DNA of 64,000 bases, taken from NCBI RefSeq assembly GCF_014203855.1, contig NZ_JACHJV010000001.1, positions 3,720,001 to 3,784,000 on the forward strand, read 5' to 3'. The position numbers were made by a program, and so were the translations under genes. Below, in pieces: positions 53,664 through 63,805 of the stretch (the first letter of the stretch is position 1; the number at the start of each line of letters is the position of its first letter). Below the pieces are notes generated by a model. That model saw only the letters and a list, made by a program, of their open reading frames with translations. It was not told the DNA's origin and did not search any database. Origin of the DNA: Kitasatospora kifunensis (GTDB taxonomy: Bacteria; Actinomycetota; Actinomycetes; Streptomycetales; Streptomycetaceae).

Positions 53664-55160
53664 GTGGTCTCCTCGTTCATCGGGCGAAAGATGGAGCTTG
53701 CGCTGCTCGGCAAGCGCCTCGATCGAATCGCCGGTTCAGGGGTCGGCACAGCGGTGGCGATCCGAGGCCGCCGCCAGGTCGGCAAGTCACGCCTGGTCCA
53801 GGAGTTCTGCGACCGAGCAGAGGTCCCCTATCTGTTCTTCACCGCCACCAAGGGCGCCTCGCCGGTGGAGGCCGTGGACGAGTTCCTGTCCGACCTGCGG
53901 GAGTCCTCCGTGCCTCGCGACGGGGAACTGGTGCCTTCCGTCAGCTCCGGCAGCTGGCCGGATGCGTTCCGCGCCCTGGCAGCGGCCCTGCCCGACCGGC
54001 CCTCGATCGTCGTGATCGACGAGGTGCCCTGGCTCACCGAACAGGACGACCTCTTCGACGGGGCCCTGCAGACCGCCTGGGACCGGCTGCTGACCAAGCG
54101 CCCGGTCCTGCTGCTCCTCCTGGGCAGCGACCTGCACATGATGGAACGCCTCACCGCCTATGACCGCCCCTTCTACGGCCGCGCCGACAACCTGATCCTG
54201 GGACCGCTGAACCCCGCCGAAACCGGCGAAGCCCTGGGACTGGCTCCGGCCGACGCCATCGACGCCCACCTGGCCTCGGGCGGCCTGCCGGGCATCCTGC
54301 GCGCCTGGCCGCACGCCACCCCCACCCTGCAGTTCCTGCAGCAGGAGTGCGCGGATCCGGCCTCTCCGCTCTTCTCCGTACCCGAGTCGTCCCTGCTGGC
54401 CGAGTTCCCCGCGCCGGACCAGGCACGCCGCGTCCTGGAGGCCGTCGGCGGCGGCGACCGGACCCACGCCAACATCGCCGCAACAGCCGGCAGCCGCGAG
54501 GGCGCACTGCCCTCGGGCTCCCTGTCCCCGCTGCTGCGCCGCCTGGTCGAGGAGAAACACGTCCTGGCCATGGACGAGCCGATGTCCACCCGCCCGGGCA
54601 AACCCGCCCTCTACCGCATCGCCGACAGCAACCTGCGCCTCTACCTGGCCGTCCTGCGCAGCGCCCAGGAACAGGTCCGCCGAGGGCGCCCGGAGGCAGC
54701 CTTCCGCGTAGTCGAGCGCCGGTGGACTGCCTGGCGCGGCCGCGCCGTCGAACCACTCGTCCGCCAGTCCCTCGAACTGGCCGCCCTGGACGGCACCTTG
54801 CCATGGGGTCAGGTCGAGGCGGTCGGAGGCTGGTGGAACCGGCAGTTCGACCCCGAAGTCGACCTGGTCGGTGCCGACCGCTCCCCTGTCGCGCAGCAGA
54901 TCTCCTTCGTCGGCTCCACCAAGTGGCTCCTCTCCCCCTTCGACCGCCACGACCTCACAGCCCTCACCCGCGCCGCCCCCCAGGTGCCTGGCTTCGAGCC
55001 GCAGAGAACCGGCCTGGTGGTGGCCTCCCTCTCCGGACTCGCACCAGACATCGACGCGGCGTCGATCGACCTGATCTGGGGACCCGACCAACTCATCGGC
55101 GCCTGGCAGGAGAATCCACAGCCAAGCAACCCGACCGAAAACCGGACCCGTCTCGCGTGA
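53664..55160 (+). CDS. AAA ATPase with C-terminal DUF234 domain
   Basis: 498 residues. Walker A AIRGRRQVGKSRLVQEFCDR (about 35), Walker B PSIVVIDEVPWLTEQ (about 118), and a sensor-type LLLLGSDLHMME. After a winged-helix segment the C-terminal DUF234 part has EPLVRQSLELAALDG and DPEVDLVGADRSPVAQQISF. DUF234 is a PD-(D/E)xK-like nuclease relative; the ExK lysine expected after the EVD motif is not evident, so nuclease activity is doubtful. The GTG at 53664 has gggag 6 nt upstream and starts the typical SSFIGRKMELALL. It precedes the Wadjet operon by 215 bp but ends with a likely separate transcription unit. Confidence 0.85.
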   Translation: MVSSFIGRKMELALLGKRLDRIAGSGVGTAVAIRGRRQVGKSRLVQEFCDRAEVPYLFFTATKGASPVEAVDEFLSDLRESSVPRDGELVPSVSSGSWPDAFRALAAALPDRPSIVVIDEVPWLTEQDDLFDGALQTAWDRLLTKRPVLLLLLGSDLHMMERLTAYDRPFYGRADNLILGPLNPAETGEALGLAPADAIDAHLASGGLPGILRAWPHATPTLQFLQQECADPASPLFSVPESSLLAEFPAPDQARRVLEAVGGGDRTHANIAATAGSREGALPSGSLSPLLRRLVEEKHVLAMDEPMSTRPGKPALYRIADSNLRLYLAVLRSAQEQVRRGRPEAAFRVVERRWTAWRGRAVEPLVRQSLELAALDGTLPWGQVEAVGGWWNRQFDPEVDLVGADRSPVAQQISFVGSTKWLLSPFDRHDLTALTRAAPQVPGFEPQRTGLVVASLSGLAPDIDAASIDLIWGPDQLIGAWQENPQPSNPTENRTRLA

Positions 55161-55296
55161 GGTCCGCACCGACAGCTGGCCCACATGGGCAGGGCCGCGC
55201 ACGTCGTGGTGCGAGCGGCACGAAAGCAACGGCAACGATGCTCCTGGCGGCGAACCCTCCAAACTATCCGAACCAAGGACCACCCTCACCTGAAGT

Positions 55297-55318
55297 CCGA
55301 GAAGGGTCACCTTCTCGG
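55297..55318 (+). terminator. 9-bp hairpin between the ATPase gene and jetA
   Basis: ccgagaagg, loop gtca, ccttctcgg. It could end the ATPase transcript or act as a structured leader for jetA. No T-run follows, so intrinsic termination is not certain. Confidence 0.45.
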
Positions 55319-55375
55319 CACCGACTGGACGCGACCTGGTGAGCCGTTCACGAGCGTGGTGCAAACTTGTCTGTC

Positions 55376-57007
55376 ATGAGCGATGTCGGCGATCCCCTGG
55401 CGTCCCGGTCCTCCGCGATGGAGCCCGCCGACGACGAGGACAGTCGCTACCAGCCGTTCGCTCACCTCAACGCCACCAACCGCGCGCTCTACCGACAGGT
55501 GATGGGCGTCTTCGTCAGGGCCAAGCAGGAGTTCACCGTCCACCTGCGCCCCGAGGACGTCCACCTCGGGCTTCCGGCAGCCGACCGGCCGCCCCTGGAG
55601 GCCGTGACCGTCGCGCTGGAACGGCTCGGCAAGTGGGGCAACCTGCGTGCCGACCCGGACACCGGCAGGGTCACCGCCCTGGAGGACTTCTACCGCGCTC
55701 GTCACATCTACCAGTTGACCCAGCCCGGCGAGGCCGTCGAGGAGGCACTGGCCGCCTACGACGAGGCGCTGGGCAGACGCGGTGAACTGCAGGCGGTCGC
55801 GCTGGCCGACATCACCTTTCACCTCAGGGCGTTGCGCGCCCTGGCCGGCCGGCCCGAACCGGACCCGGTGGCGGTGCACCTGGCGCTTCTCGCGCTGGTC
55901 GACCGCTTCTCCGGGCTGGCCGAGAACGCCCGGGCGTTCATGAACTCCCTGCAGCGGACGGTCGATCTGCACGACGCCGACGTGGAGGTGTTCCTCGCCT
56001 ACAAGCGGCGCCTGATCGAGTACCTGGAGCGGTTCATCGAGGATCTGGTCACGCGTGGCGCGGAGATCGCGGGGCTGCTGGAGGACCTGGGCGCAGCACC
56101 CGAGGGGCTGATCGGGCCGCTGCTGCGGCTGGCCGCCGAACGCGAGGCGGCCGACGCCGCTCCGGACGCCGCGGCCGAGGCCCTGGCGGATGGCCGGCAG
56201 CGCTGGCACGGTCGGTGGGACGGCCTGCGCGCGTGGTTCCTGAGCGTGCCGGGCCGCAGTTCCCAGGCCAAGCTGCTCCGCTCGGCGGCTCGCCAAGCTG
56301 TCCCTCAACTCCTCGGCGTAGTACAGGCGTTGAACGAACGTCGAGCCGGGCGGTCGGACCGCTCCGCCGACTTCCGGGAGCTGGCACGGTGGTTCGCCCA
56401 GGCCCCCGACGACGATGCCCGACACCGGCTCTGGCGGTCGGCCTTCGGCCTGCACTCCGCCCGTCATCTGACGATCGACCAGGAGGCGCTGGCCGAACGG
56501 GAGGCCGATCCGGTGCCGGCCTCGGCGTCCTGGTACGACGCGCCCGGCGTGCGGATCAGCCCGCAGCTGCGTCGCAGCGGCTCGTACGAGCGGCGTGGCC
56601 GGGCCCGTGCCGTCCAGGACCGCGGTGAGGCCAAGGCGTATCTGGCGGAGCTGGCCCGCAAGCAGGCCGAGCAGACGGCGGCGGCGCGGGCCCGTCTGGC
56701 CACCAGGGGCGAGGTGCGGCTCAGCGAGCTGGACGAGCTGGATCCGGCGGCCTTCCGGCTCTTCCTGCTGCTGCTCGGCGATGCCCTCGCGGCGTGGCGG
56801 CCCGGGCTCGACTCGGTGACGGCCACCACGAACGACGGGACGATGGAAATCAGGCTGACCAGGCTGCCGGGCGCCGGGAGCGCCGAGATCCACACCTTCG
56901 ACGGCGTCTTGCGAGGACCGGACCACCTGGTTGAGATCCTCGACCTGGCGGGCGGCTACGAGCCTGGGCTCCCGGTCGGCGCCTCGACGGCAGGAGGTGG
57001 GCGATGA
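55376..57007 (+). CDS. jetA: Wadjet subunit JetA (TIGR02677/DUF2397 type)
   Basis: 543 residues. YQPFAHLNATNRALYRQVMG at the start and the all-helical middle with FMNSLQRTVDLHDADVEVFL YKRRLIEYLERFI are the DUF2397 signatures. In Wadjet this is the kleisin-like subunit that bridges the JetC heads of an SMC complex which detects and cleaves small circular DNA (known biology). The ATG at 55376 is preferred to a TTG at 55367; no ribosome binding site, but AAACTT ends 7 nt upstream, so it may be leaderless. Its stop overlaps the jetB start (ATGA). Confidence 0.93.
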   Translation: MSDVGDPLASRSSAMEPADDEDSRYQPFAHLNATNRALYRQVMGVFVRAKQEFTVHLRPEDVHLGLPAADRPPLEAVTVALERLGKWGNLRADPDTGRVTALEDFYRARHIYQLTQPGEAVEEALAAYDEALGRRGELQAVALADITFHLRALRALAGRPEPDPVAVHLALLALVDRFSGLAENARAFMNSLQRTVDLHDADVEVFLAYKRRLIEYLERFIEDLVTRGAEIAGLLEDLGAAPEGLIGPLLRLAAEREAADAAPDAAAEALADGRQRWHGRWDGLRAWFLSVPGRSSQAKLLRSAARQAVPQLLGVVQALNERRAGRSDRSADFRELARWFAQAPDDDARHRLWRSAFGLHSARHLTIDQEALAEREADPVPASASWYDAPGVRISPQLRRSGSYERRGRARAVQDRGEAKAYLAELARKQAEQTAAARARLATRGEVRLSELDELDPAAFRLFLLLLGDALAAWRPGLDSVTATTNDGTMEIRLTRLPGAGSAEIHTFDGVLRGPDHLVEILDLAGGYEPGLPVGASTAGGGR

Positions 57008-58317
57008 GCGGGAACCGGCTGGGTGACACGCTCGCGGTCCAGCGTGCCGAGGAGGTCCGCCGAGCGGCCCGCGCGCTGCTGCGTCGCCCGCTGCTGTGGG
57101 CCGGCGGCGCGGGGAGCGAGGAGTTCCGGCTGGTACGGCAGCACGCGACCGAGCTGCGGACCTGGTTCGAACGCAACACCGGCTGGTCGCTGCTGGTGGA
57201 CTCCGAGGTGGCGCGGCTGCGCCGGATTCCGGGCCGGGACAGCGACCCGACCCACCCCGCTCGCGACCAGCGCACCGGACTGCCGTTCTCCCGGCGCCGC
57301 TACGTGCTGGCATGCCTGTGCCTGGCCGTCCTGGAGCGCGCCGAGCAGCAGATCGCCCTCGGTCGACTTGCCGAGCAGATCGTGCTTGCCGCAGCGGACC
57401 CGGAACTCGCCGCGTCAGGCATTGAGTTCACCCTCGCGGACCGCGAGCAGCGCACCGACCTGGTGGCCGTGGTCCGGCTGCTGCTCGGCTGGGGCGTGCT
57501 GGCCAAGGTCGCAGGCGACGAGGACGCCTTCCTCAAGTCGGCCGGTGACGCCCTCTACGACGTGGACCGCCGGGTACTGGCCGGGCTGTTGGCAGCCAGG
57601 CGCGGCCCCAGCACGGTCCGCGCCTCAGGTCGCGGCGCGGCGCTCTTCGAGCAGCGGCTCACCGAACTCAACGCCGAGGTCCTGCCGGACAGTGACGAGT
57701 TGCGCAACCGGGCGTTGCGGCACGGCCTGACGCGTCGACTGCTGGACGATCCCGTGCTGTACCTGGACGAGCTCTCCGAGGCCGAGAGTGCCTATCTCGC
57801 GTCGCAGCGTGGGGCGTTGACCCGTCGGATCGCCGAGTTCACCGGACTCGTGCCGGAGGTGCGGGCCGAGGGGGTGGCGATGGTCGACCCGGACGACGAC
57901 CTGACCGATCTGCGGATGCCGGAGTCGGGCACCGACGGCCATGTGGCGCTGCTGCTGGCCGAGTACCTGGCCGGCAGGGGTGGCACCGTGGCGCTGTCCG
58001 TCCTGCACCTCCAGGTCCAGGGCTGGGCCCTGGAGCACGCCGGCTTCTGGCGGCGCAGTGCGAGTGCCCCGGGCGCCGAGACGGACCTGACCGAGCAGGC
58101 CGTCGAGCGGCTGGCCGCCCTCGGGCTGCTGGAGCGCACCCAAGCCGCCGACGGGACCGAAGCGGTACGACCGCGCTCAGCGCTGGACCGCTACCGGGTG
58201 GGCGAGACGGTCCTGCTGGAGCCGGGGCAGCAGGCGACGAGGAAGGCCACGCCGAGGACGACCGCTCGCGCGACGAAGAACACCAAGACGACGAGCACCA
58301 AGGGGAAGACCCGATGA
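57004..58317 (+). CDS. jetB: Wadjet subunit JetB (TIGR02678/DUF2398 type)
   Basis: 437 residues. ATELRTWFERNTGWSLLVDS, LPFSRRRYVLACLCLAVLER and LVAVVRLLLGWGVLAKVAGD are the DUF2398 signatures; this is the KITE-like winged-helix partner of the kleisin. A Lys/Thr/Ala-rich C-terminal tail (TTARATKNTKTTSTKGKTR) is unconserved and may be flexible or DNA-binding. Both gene boundaries overlap by ATGA with jetA and jetC, so the four proteins are made in stoichiometric coupling. Confidence 0.93.
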   Translation: MSGNRLGDTLAVQRAEEVRRAARALLRRPLLWAGGAGSEEFRLVRQHATELRTWFERNTGWSLLVDSEVARLRRIPGRDSDPTHPARDQRTGLPFSRRRYVLACLCLAVLERAEQQIALGRLAEQIVLAAADPELAASGIEFTLADREQRTDLVAVVRLLLGWGVLAKVAGDEDAFLKSAGDALYDVDRRVLAGLLAARRGPSTVRASGRGAALFEQRLTELNAEVLPDSDELRNRALRHGLTRRLLDDPVLYLDELSEAESAYLASQRGALTRRIAEFTGLVPEVRAEGVAMVDPDDDLTDLRMPESGTDGHVALLLAEYLAGRGGTVALSVLHLQVQGWALEHAGFWRRSASAPGAETDLTEQAVERLAALGLLERTQAADGTEAVRPRSALDRYRVGETVLLEPGQQATRKATPRTTARATKNTKTTSTKGKTR

Positions 58318-61300
58318 CCGTTCCCACCAGCACCGAGGCGCGGCCGCTCCCCGTACCAGGCCGGACCCGCTGGCAGCCGCTGCGGACCGGGCTGGTCGAC
58401 CTGTTCTACTACGACGTCGAGGAGTTCTGGTTCCGCGACGGGCGCCTGCTGCTGCGTGGCAACAACGGCACCGGCAAGTCCAAGGTCCTGGCGCTGACGC
58501 TGCCGTTCCTGCTGGACGGCGACCTCTCTCCGCACCGGGTGGAACCGGACGCCGACCCGAAGAAGCGGATGGAGTGGAACCTGCTGCTCGGCGGCGAGCA
58601 TCCGCATCCGGAACGCCTGGGCTACACCTGGATCGAGTTCGGCCGCCTGGACGAGGACGGCACCGCGCAGTACACCACCCTGGGCTGCGGCCTGAAGGCC
58701 GTTTCCGGGCGGGGCATCGCGCGGCACTGGTTCTTCGTCACCGACCGCCGCGTCGCCGCCGACCCGGCCGCGGGCGGCCTGCGGCTGCTGGACGGCACGG
58801 GAGCCGCGATCACCCGTGACCGGCTGGCCGAGGCACTGGACGGCCACGGCCTGGTGTACGACTCGGCGCGGGCCTACCGCCGGGCGGTGGACGAGGCGCT
58901 GTTCGGCCTCGGCGAGCAGCGCTACGCAGCCCTGGTGGACCTGCTGGTGCAACTGCGCCAGCCGCAGCTGTCCAAGCGGCCCAGCGAGAAGGCGCTCTCC
59001 CAGGCCCTCACCGAGTCACTGCCGCCGATGGACCAGGCCGTGGTCGCCGATGTCGCCGAGGCGTTCCGCTCGCTGGACGAGGAGAAGGGCCAACTGGAGG
59101 TGATGGTGGCGGCCGAGCGGGCGGCCACCGCCTTTCTGGCGCACTATCGCCGCTACGCGCGGGTCGCCGCCCGGCGCAGGGCCCGTGCCCCGCGCGTCCA
59201 GCACTCCCGCTACGAGTCGCTGCGCAGCGAACTGACCCAGTCCGAGGCGGAGTTCGAGTCGGCGGGCGCGGCACTCGCCGAGGCGGACACCCGTTTGGAG
59301 GAGCTGGACGAGCGACGCACCGGCCTGCGTGCCCGCGACGAGGCGCTGCGGGCCGGCCCCGAGATGCGCAGCGCCCGGGAGTTGGAGCAGGCGTCCGATC
59401 TGGCGGACCGCACCGCACGGGACGCTGAACGCGCCGAGGCCGACCGCACCCGGGCCGCAGACGAGCTGGCCAGGAACACGGCCAGGCTGGGCTCGGCGCG
59501 TTCGCGCAGCGAGGCGGGCGAACGCGCGCAGGAGACCTCGCTGGTCCGGGCCGACGAGGCGGCAAGCGCCGCCCGGCTCGAACGGGAGCACGCGGAGAGG
59601 GTCGCCGGACCGCTCAGCGCAGACACGCAGCCGATCGCGGGTGGCCCGCAGGACGCGCAGCGCAGCGCTGCCGAGATCACCGACCGTCGCCAGCGCTCGG
59701 TCGCCCTGGTCGAGGATCACCTCTCGACCGCACAGCAGGCGGCCGCGGAGCTCGATCGGGCCCGCCGGAGCCTGGAGGACGCCGACGCGGAGCTGACCCA
59801 CACGGCCGCGCTGCGCACCGAGGCGGCGCAGGACGCGGCCCAGGCGGCTGAGGAGTACCTCGCCGCGACCCGAACGCACTTCGCGGCCTGCACCCTGCTG
59901 CGCCCGGACGATCCCGAGGGCCTCCTGGAGGAACTCGCCCACTGGGTCACGACACTGGCGGGCACCGATCCGGCGCGGGCCGCCGCGCAGCGGGCCGCCT
60001 CGACAGCGGGCGCCGGGCTCGCCCGGCGGCGCGCGGCGCTGGACATCGCCCGGGGCGAGATCGAGGGACGGACGGCCGCGCTGCGCGCCGAGTCGACGGA
60101 GCTGAGGGCGGGCGGCCAGCGCGGCCCGCGAGCGCCGCACACCCGCCTCCCCGAGGCCCGCGAGGATCGTCCTGGTGCGGCCCTCTGGCGACTGGTGGAC
60201 TTCACCACCTCCAGTGATCTGACCCACAGTCAGCGAGCTGATCTGGAAGCGGCGTTGGAGGCCTCGGGGCTACTGGACGGCTGGGTCGCCGCAGACGGCA
60301 CGGTGGCCGCCGCCGGCACCTGGGACACGCTGGTGACCGTCGGCCCGCCGGTCGACGGCCCGAGCCTGGCCTCGGCACTGCGCCCTGCGGTGGACCACTC
60401 CCACCCCGCCACGGCGGCTATGCCGGATGCCCTGGTGGCCGCGCTGCTCGCCGGAATCGGCCTGCTGAGTCCCGACGACGAGCTCCCGGCCACCGGGAGC
60501 TGGATCGGCCTCGACGGCCGGTTCCGGCTCGGAGCACTGACCGGCGGCTGGACCAAACCGACCGCCGAGTATCTCGGCGAGGGCGCCCGCGAACAGGCCA
60601 GGCGGGCCCGGATCGACGCGATCGACGCCGAACTCGCCGAACTCTCGGAGCAGTCCGAGGAGCTGGTGGCGAAGGGCTCGGCCCTGGACGCCGACGAGCG
60701 CACGCTGGCCGGGGAACAGGTACTGCCGGACGACTCCGCGCTGCGCGGTTCCCACGCCGCCGTGGCCGCCGCGCTGGCCGAGCACACCCGCGCCGCCGGG
60801 CGCCGCGACAGCGCCGAGCGCCGGGCCGCCGACGCCTCACTGACAGCCGACCAGGCTACTGAGGAACTGCACGACACAGCCGATGAGTTGGGACTCCCCG
60901 CGACGCAGCAGGGCCTGCGCGCGGTCCGCGAGGCGCTGGGGGCCTACCGCGAGAGCCTGGCAGCGCTCTGGCCCGCCGTACACGAGTGCCACGCCGCCCG
61001 GTCCGCGCTGGCCGTCGAGGAGGCGGACCACGCCCGCGCCACCGAGCTGGTCGCCGAACTGACCGAACGCTCCCGCACCACTGCCAGGGAGGCCGTCGCC
61101 GCCGGCGAGCGGTACGAGACACTGGCCTCCACGGTCGGCGCGGCCGTCGCCGAGCTGCAACGGCAGCTCGCCGAGGTCGCCGCGGCCCTGCGCGACTGCG
61201 AGGAGGGCGAGCGTGCCACCCGCCGCGAGCAGACGGCCGCCACCGGCCGCCGGGCTGCGGCGGACGCGCTGCGCCTGCGGGTCCGCACCGAGATCGAGGA

Positions 61301-62477
61301 GACGGCCGCGACACGCGCCGAGGCGATCGACGCACTGCGGCGCTTCACCGCCACCGGGCTGCTCGCGGTGGCCCTGCCCGAACTCGAACACCCGCGCCCC
61401 GGGGAGCCGTGGGCCGCCGAACCCGCCGTCCGTCTCGCCCGCGCCGTCGAACGCGAACTGGAGGCCGTCGACGACGCCGACCCGGCCTGGGAACGCGTCC
61501 AGCGGCGCATCACCGAGGAGCTCAAGGACCTCTCCGACGCGCTGGCCCGGCACGGCCACACCGCCGCCGCCCGGATGCTGGAGGACGGCCTGGTGGTCGA
61601 CGTGGTCTTCCAGGGCCGCGAACGCACCGTCCCCGACCTGGCCGCTGCGCTCGGCGGCGAGGTCGCCGACCGCCAACTGCTGCTCTCCGCCCGCGAACAG
61701 GAGATCCTGGAGAACCACCTGATCACCGAGGTGGCCGGCACCCTGCAGGAGCTGGTCAGCGGCGCCGAGCACCAGGTGCTGCGGATGAACGAGGAGCTGA
61801 AGGACCGCCCGACCAGTACCGGAATGCTGCTGCGGCTGGTCTGGCGGCCCGCCCGCAACGCACCGAGCGGGCTGGGTGCCGCCCGCGACCGCCTGCTGCG
61901 CCAGAGCTCGGACGCCTGGACGGCCGCCGACCGCACCGCACTCGGCGAGTTCCTGCAGGCCCAGATCGACCGCGCCCGCACCGACAACCCCGCCGGGACC
62001 TGGCTCGAACACCTCACCACCGCCCTGGACTACCGCTCCTGGCACGAGTTCGGCATCGAACGCCACCAGCACGGCAAGTGGCAGTCCGCCACCGGCCCGG
62101 CCTCCGGTGGTGAGCGCGTCCTGTCCGTCTCCCTCCCCCTGTTCGCCGCCGCCTCCTCGCACTACGCCTCGGCCGGCAACCCGCACGCCCCCCGACTGGT
62201 CACCCTGGACGAGGCCTTCGCCGGGGTCGACGACGACTCCCGGGCGAAGTCACTGGGCCTGCTCGCCGCCTTCGACCTGGACGTGGTGATGACCTCGGAG
62301 CGCGAGTGGGGCTGCTACCCGCAGGTTCCCGGCCTCGCCATCGCCCAGCTCTCCCGGGTGGACGAGATCGCCGCCGTCCTGGTGACCCGCTGGGAGTGGG
62401 ACGGCCTCCACCGCACCCGCAGCCACGCGCCGGGCGAAACCGTACCGGCGCAGCGTCAAGACGACCCCTCCAACTGA
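58314..62477 (+). CDS. jetC: Wadjet SMC-like ATPase JetC (TIGR02680 type)
   Basis: 1387 residues. Walker A LLLRGNNGTGKSKVLALTLP (about 46-65), very long coiled coils (about 270-600 and 780-1060, rich in Glu/Arg/Ala heptads), signature ASGGERVLSVSLPL (about 1262) and Walker B RLVTLDEAFAGVDDD (about 1297). The ATP-binding residues are intact, so it should be a working loop-extruding motor, the engine of the Wadjet complex. The start is the ATG of an ATGA overlap with jetB. The antisense frames on this stretch are shadows. Confidence 0.95.
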   Translation: MTVPTSTEARPLPVPGRTRWQPLRTGLVDLFYYDVEEFWFRDGRLLLRGNNGTGKSKVLALTLPFLLDGDLSPHRVEPDADPKKRMEWNLLLGGEHPHPERLGYTWIEFGRLDEDGTAQYTTLGCGLKAVSGRGIARHWFFVTDRRVAADPAAGGLRLLDGTGAAITRDRLAEALDGHGLVYDSARAYRRAVDEALFGLGEQRYAALVDLLVQLRQPQLSKRPSEKALSQALTESLPPMDQAVVADVAEAFRSLDEEKGQLEVMVAAERAATAFLAHYRRYARVAARRRARAPRVQHSRYESLRSELTQSEAEFESAGAALAEADTRLEELDERRTGLRARDEALRAGPEMRSARELEQASDLADRTARDAERAEADRTRAADELARNTARLGSARSRSEAGERAQETSLVRADEAASAARLEREHAERVAGPLSADTQPIAGGPQDAQRSAAEITDRRQRSVALVEDHLSTAQQAAAELDRARRSLEDADAELTHTAALRTEAAQDAAQAAEEYLAATRTHFAACTLLRPDDPEGLLEELAHWVTTLAGTDPARAAAQRAASTAGAGLARRRAALDIARGEIEGRTAALRAESTELRAGGQRGPRAPHTRLPEAREDRPGAALWRLVDFTTSSDLTHSQRADLEAALEASGLLDGWVAADGTVAAAGTWDTLVTVGPPVDGPSLASALRPAVDHSHPATAAMPDALVAALLAGIGLLSPDDELPATGSWIGLDGRFRLGALTGGWTKPTAEYLGEGAREQARRARIDAIDAELAELSEQSEELVAKGSALDADERTLAGEQVLPDDSALRGSHAAVAAALAEHTRAAGRRDSAERRAADASLTADQATEELHDTADELGLPATQQGLRAVREALGAYRESLAALWPAVHECHAARSALAVEEADHARATELVAELTERSRTTAREAVAAGERYETLASTVGAAVAELQRQLAEVAAALRDCEEGERATRREQTAATGRRAAADALRLRVRTEIEETAATRAEAIDALRRFTATGLLAVALPELEHPRPGEPWAAEPAVRLARAVERELEAVDDADPAWERVQRRITEELKDLSDALARHGHTAAARMLEDGLVVDVVFQGRERTVPDLAAALGGEVADRQLLLSAREQEILENHLITEVAGTLQELVSGAEHQVLRMNEELKDRPTSTGMLLRLVWRPARNAPSGLGAARDRLLRQSSDAWTAADRTALGEFLQAQIDRARTDNPAGTWLEHLTTALDYRSWHEFGIERHQHGKWQSATGPASGGERVLSVSLPLFAAASSHYASAGNPHAPRLVTLDEAFAGVDDDSRAKSLGLLAAFDLDVVMTSEREWGCYPQVPGLAIAQLSRVDEIAAVLVTRWEWDGLHRTRSHAPGETVPAQRQDDPSN

Positions 62478-62479
62478 CC

Positions 62480-63781
62480 GTGCACTCGACCGACCCCGCG
62501 TCCGCCCCCGCGACCAGCCTCGACCTTCCCCGCCTTCGCCGCTTGCTGGGCGGCCCCGAACTCGGATGGTTCCGCGACCGTGTGCGCCACCGCCTGGAGG
62601 CCGGACAACCTCTGGAGGGCACGGTCACCCGCACCGGCGCCGACGCGGCGGAGCGGGCCGCCGTCGCCCGTCTGCTGGGCCGAGCACCCCGGCCCGGCCG
62701 CTCGCTCTCCGTCTCGCTCGCCGCCGTGGACGAGCTGCTGCGGGCCAGTGGCGCGGCTCCCGAGGGCCTGGCCGCAGCCGTGATCGCTCTCACCGGCCAG
62801 GTGATCCCGCGTCAGGAAGCAGCCGACCGGCTGGCCCAGGCCTGGGAGCGTGCATTCGCCCCACTGTCCGACACGGTGGCGTCCCGTCCCGAACTCGCCG
62901 ACTGGTACGCCGAGCTCCATGCGAGCGGCCTCGTTCGCCGGCTGACGGGCAACCCCGAGACGGCCGCCCCGCTGCTCGCCACCCTCGCCGTACTGCTCCC
63001 CCGCCTCCCCCTCTCACCCCCGCGATCGCTCGGCACCTTCGCGGCCGAGACCACCGGAGATGCCCATGCGCTGGACCAGGGCCCGCTGGCGACCCTCACC
63101 CTGGACGCCGTCCGGGCACTCACCGGAGCGCCGCCCGGCACCGACGCGCAGTGGCGCCGCGACACGTGGGCCGACGCCGGCCTCCTCCTCGACGAACTCT
63201 CCTCCCAGGTCCTCACCCTCAACCTGCCCGGCGACGAGCACACCGCCACCGGCCGTGCGCTGGCCGCCCTCGGCGGGGTGGGGCAGCCCGCCGTCCTGAC
63301 CCTGCGCCAGCTCGTCCGGGACGCGCCCTGCCCGCCGTACGGCAGAACGGTGTACGTCTGCGAGAACCCCGCCGTGGTTCTGGCCGCCGCCGACCGCCTG
63401 GGTCCCGCCTGCGCGCCGCTGATCTGCCTCCAGGGCCAGCCCAGCACCGCTGCGCTGCGCCTGCTGCGGCTGTACGCCGACGCCGGCTGGACCCTGCGCT
63501 ACCACGGCGACTTCGACTGGGGCGGCATGCGCATCGCCACCCGCCTGCTCGCCCATGTGCCATGGACCCCCTGGCACTTCACGGCCTGCGACTACCGCGT
63601 CGCGCTCGCCGCTCACCCCGCCACCCCGCCCCTCACCGGCACCGCGGCCGATACCCCCTGGGACCCTTCCCTGGCACCCGCCCTTCGCGAAGCCGGCCGC
63701 CGCATCGAGGAGGAACTGGTCCTCGACCACCTCCTGCGCGACCTCGCCCACGCCCAGCCGCCGCAGCTCGAAAACGGGTGA
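62480..63781 (+). CDS. jetD: Wadjet nuclease subunit JetD (TIGR02679/DUF2399, Toprim)
   Basis: 433 residues. The C-terminal Toprim domain has YVCENPAVVLAAADRLGPAC (Glu, about 294) and LRYHGDFDWGGMRIATRLLA (DxD, about 343-345), both expected metal ligands of the topoisomerase-VI-like JetD nuclease that cuts the extruded circular DNA. The N-terminal part (LDLPRLRRLLGGPELGWFRD) has the winged-helix arm. GTG at 62480 lies 2 nt after the jetC stop; an upstream in-frame reading would run inside jetC. The catalytic residues look complete, so the system should be active. Confidence 0.93.
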   Translation: MHSTDPASAPATSLDLPRLRRLLGGPELGWFRDRVRHRLEAGQPLEGTVTRTGADAAERAAVARLLGRAPRPGRSLSVSLAAVDELLRASGAAPEGLAAAVIALTGQVIPRQEAADRLAQAWERAFAPLSDTVASRPELADWYAELHASGLVRRLTGNPETAAPLLATLAVLLPRLPLSPPRSLGTFAAETTGDAHALDQGPLATLTLDAVRALTGAPPGTDAQWRRDTWADAGLLLDELSSQVLTLNLPGDEHTATGRALAALGGVGQPAVLTLRQLVRDAPCPPYGRTVYVCENPAVVLAAADRLGPACAPLICLQGQPSTAALRLLRLYADAGWTLRYHGDFDWGGMRIATRLLAHVPWTPWHFTACDYRVALAAHPATPPLTGTAADTPWDPSLAPALREAGRRIEEELVLDHLLRDLAHAQPPQLENG

Positions 63782-63805
63782 GCCGGTGGGTGCGGAAAAT
63801 CGTCG

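Noticed and set aside
62306..62479. Extension of jetD upstream to 62306
   Set aside because: It would overlap the end of jetC in another frame with Arg-rich sequence; the GTG at 62480, 2 nt after the jetC stop, is the natural start.
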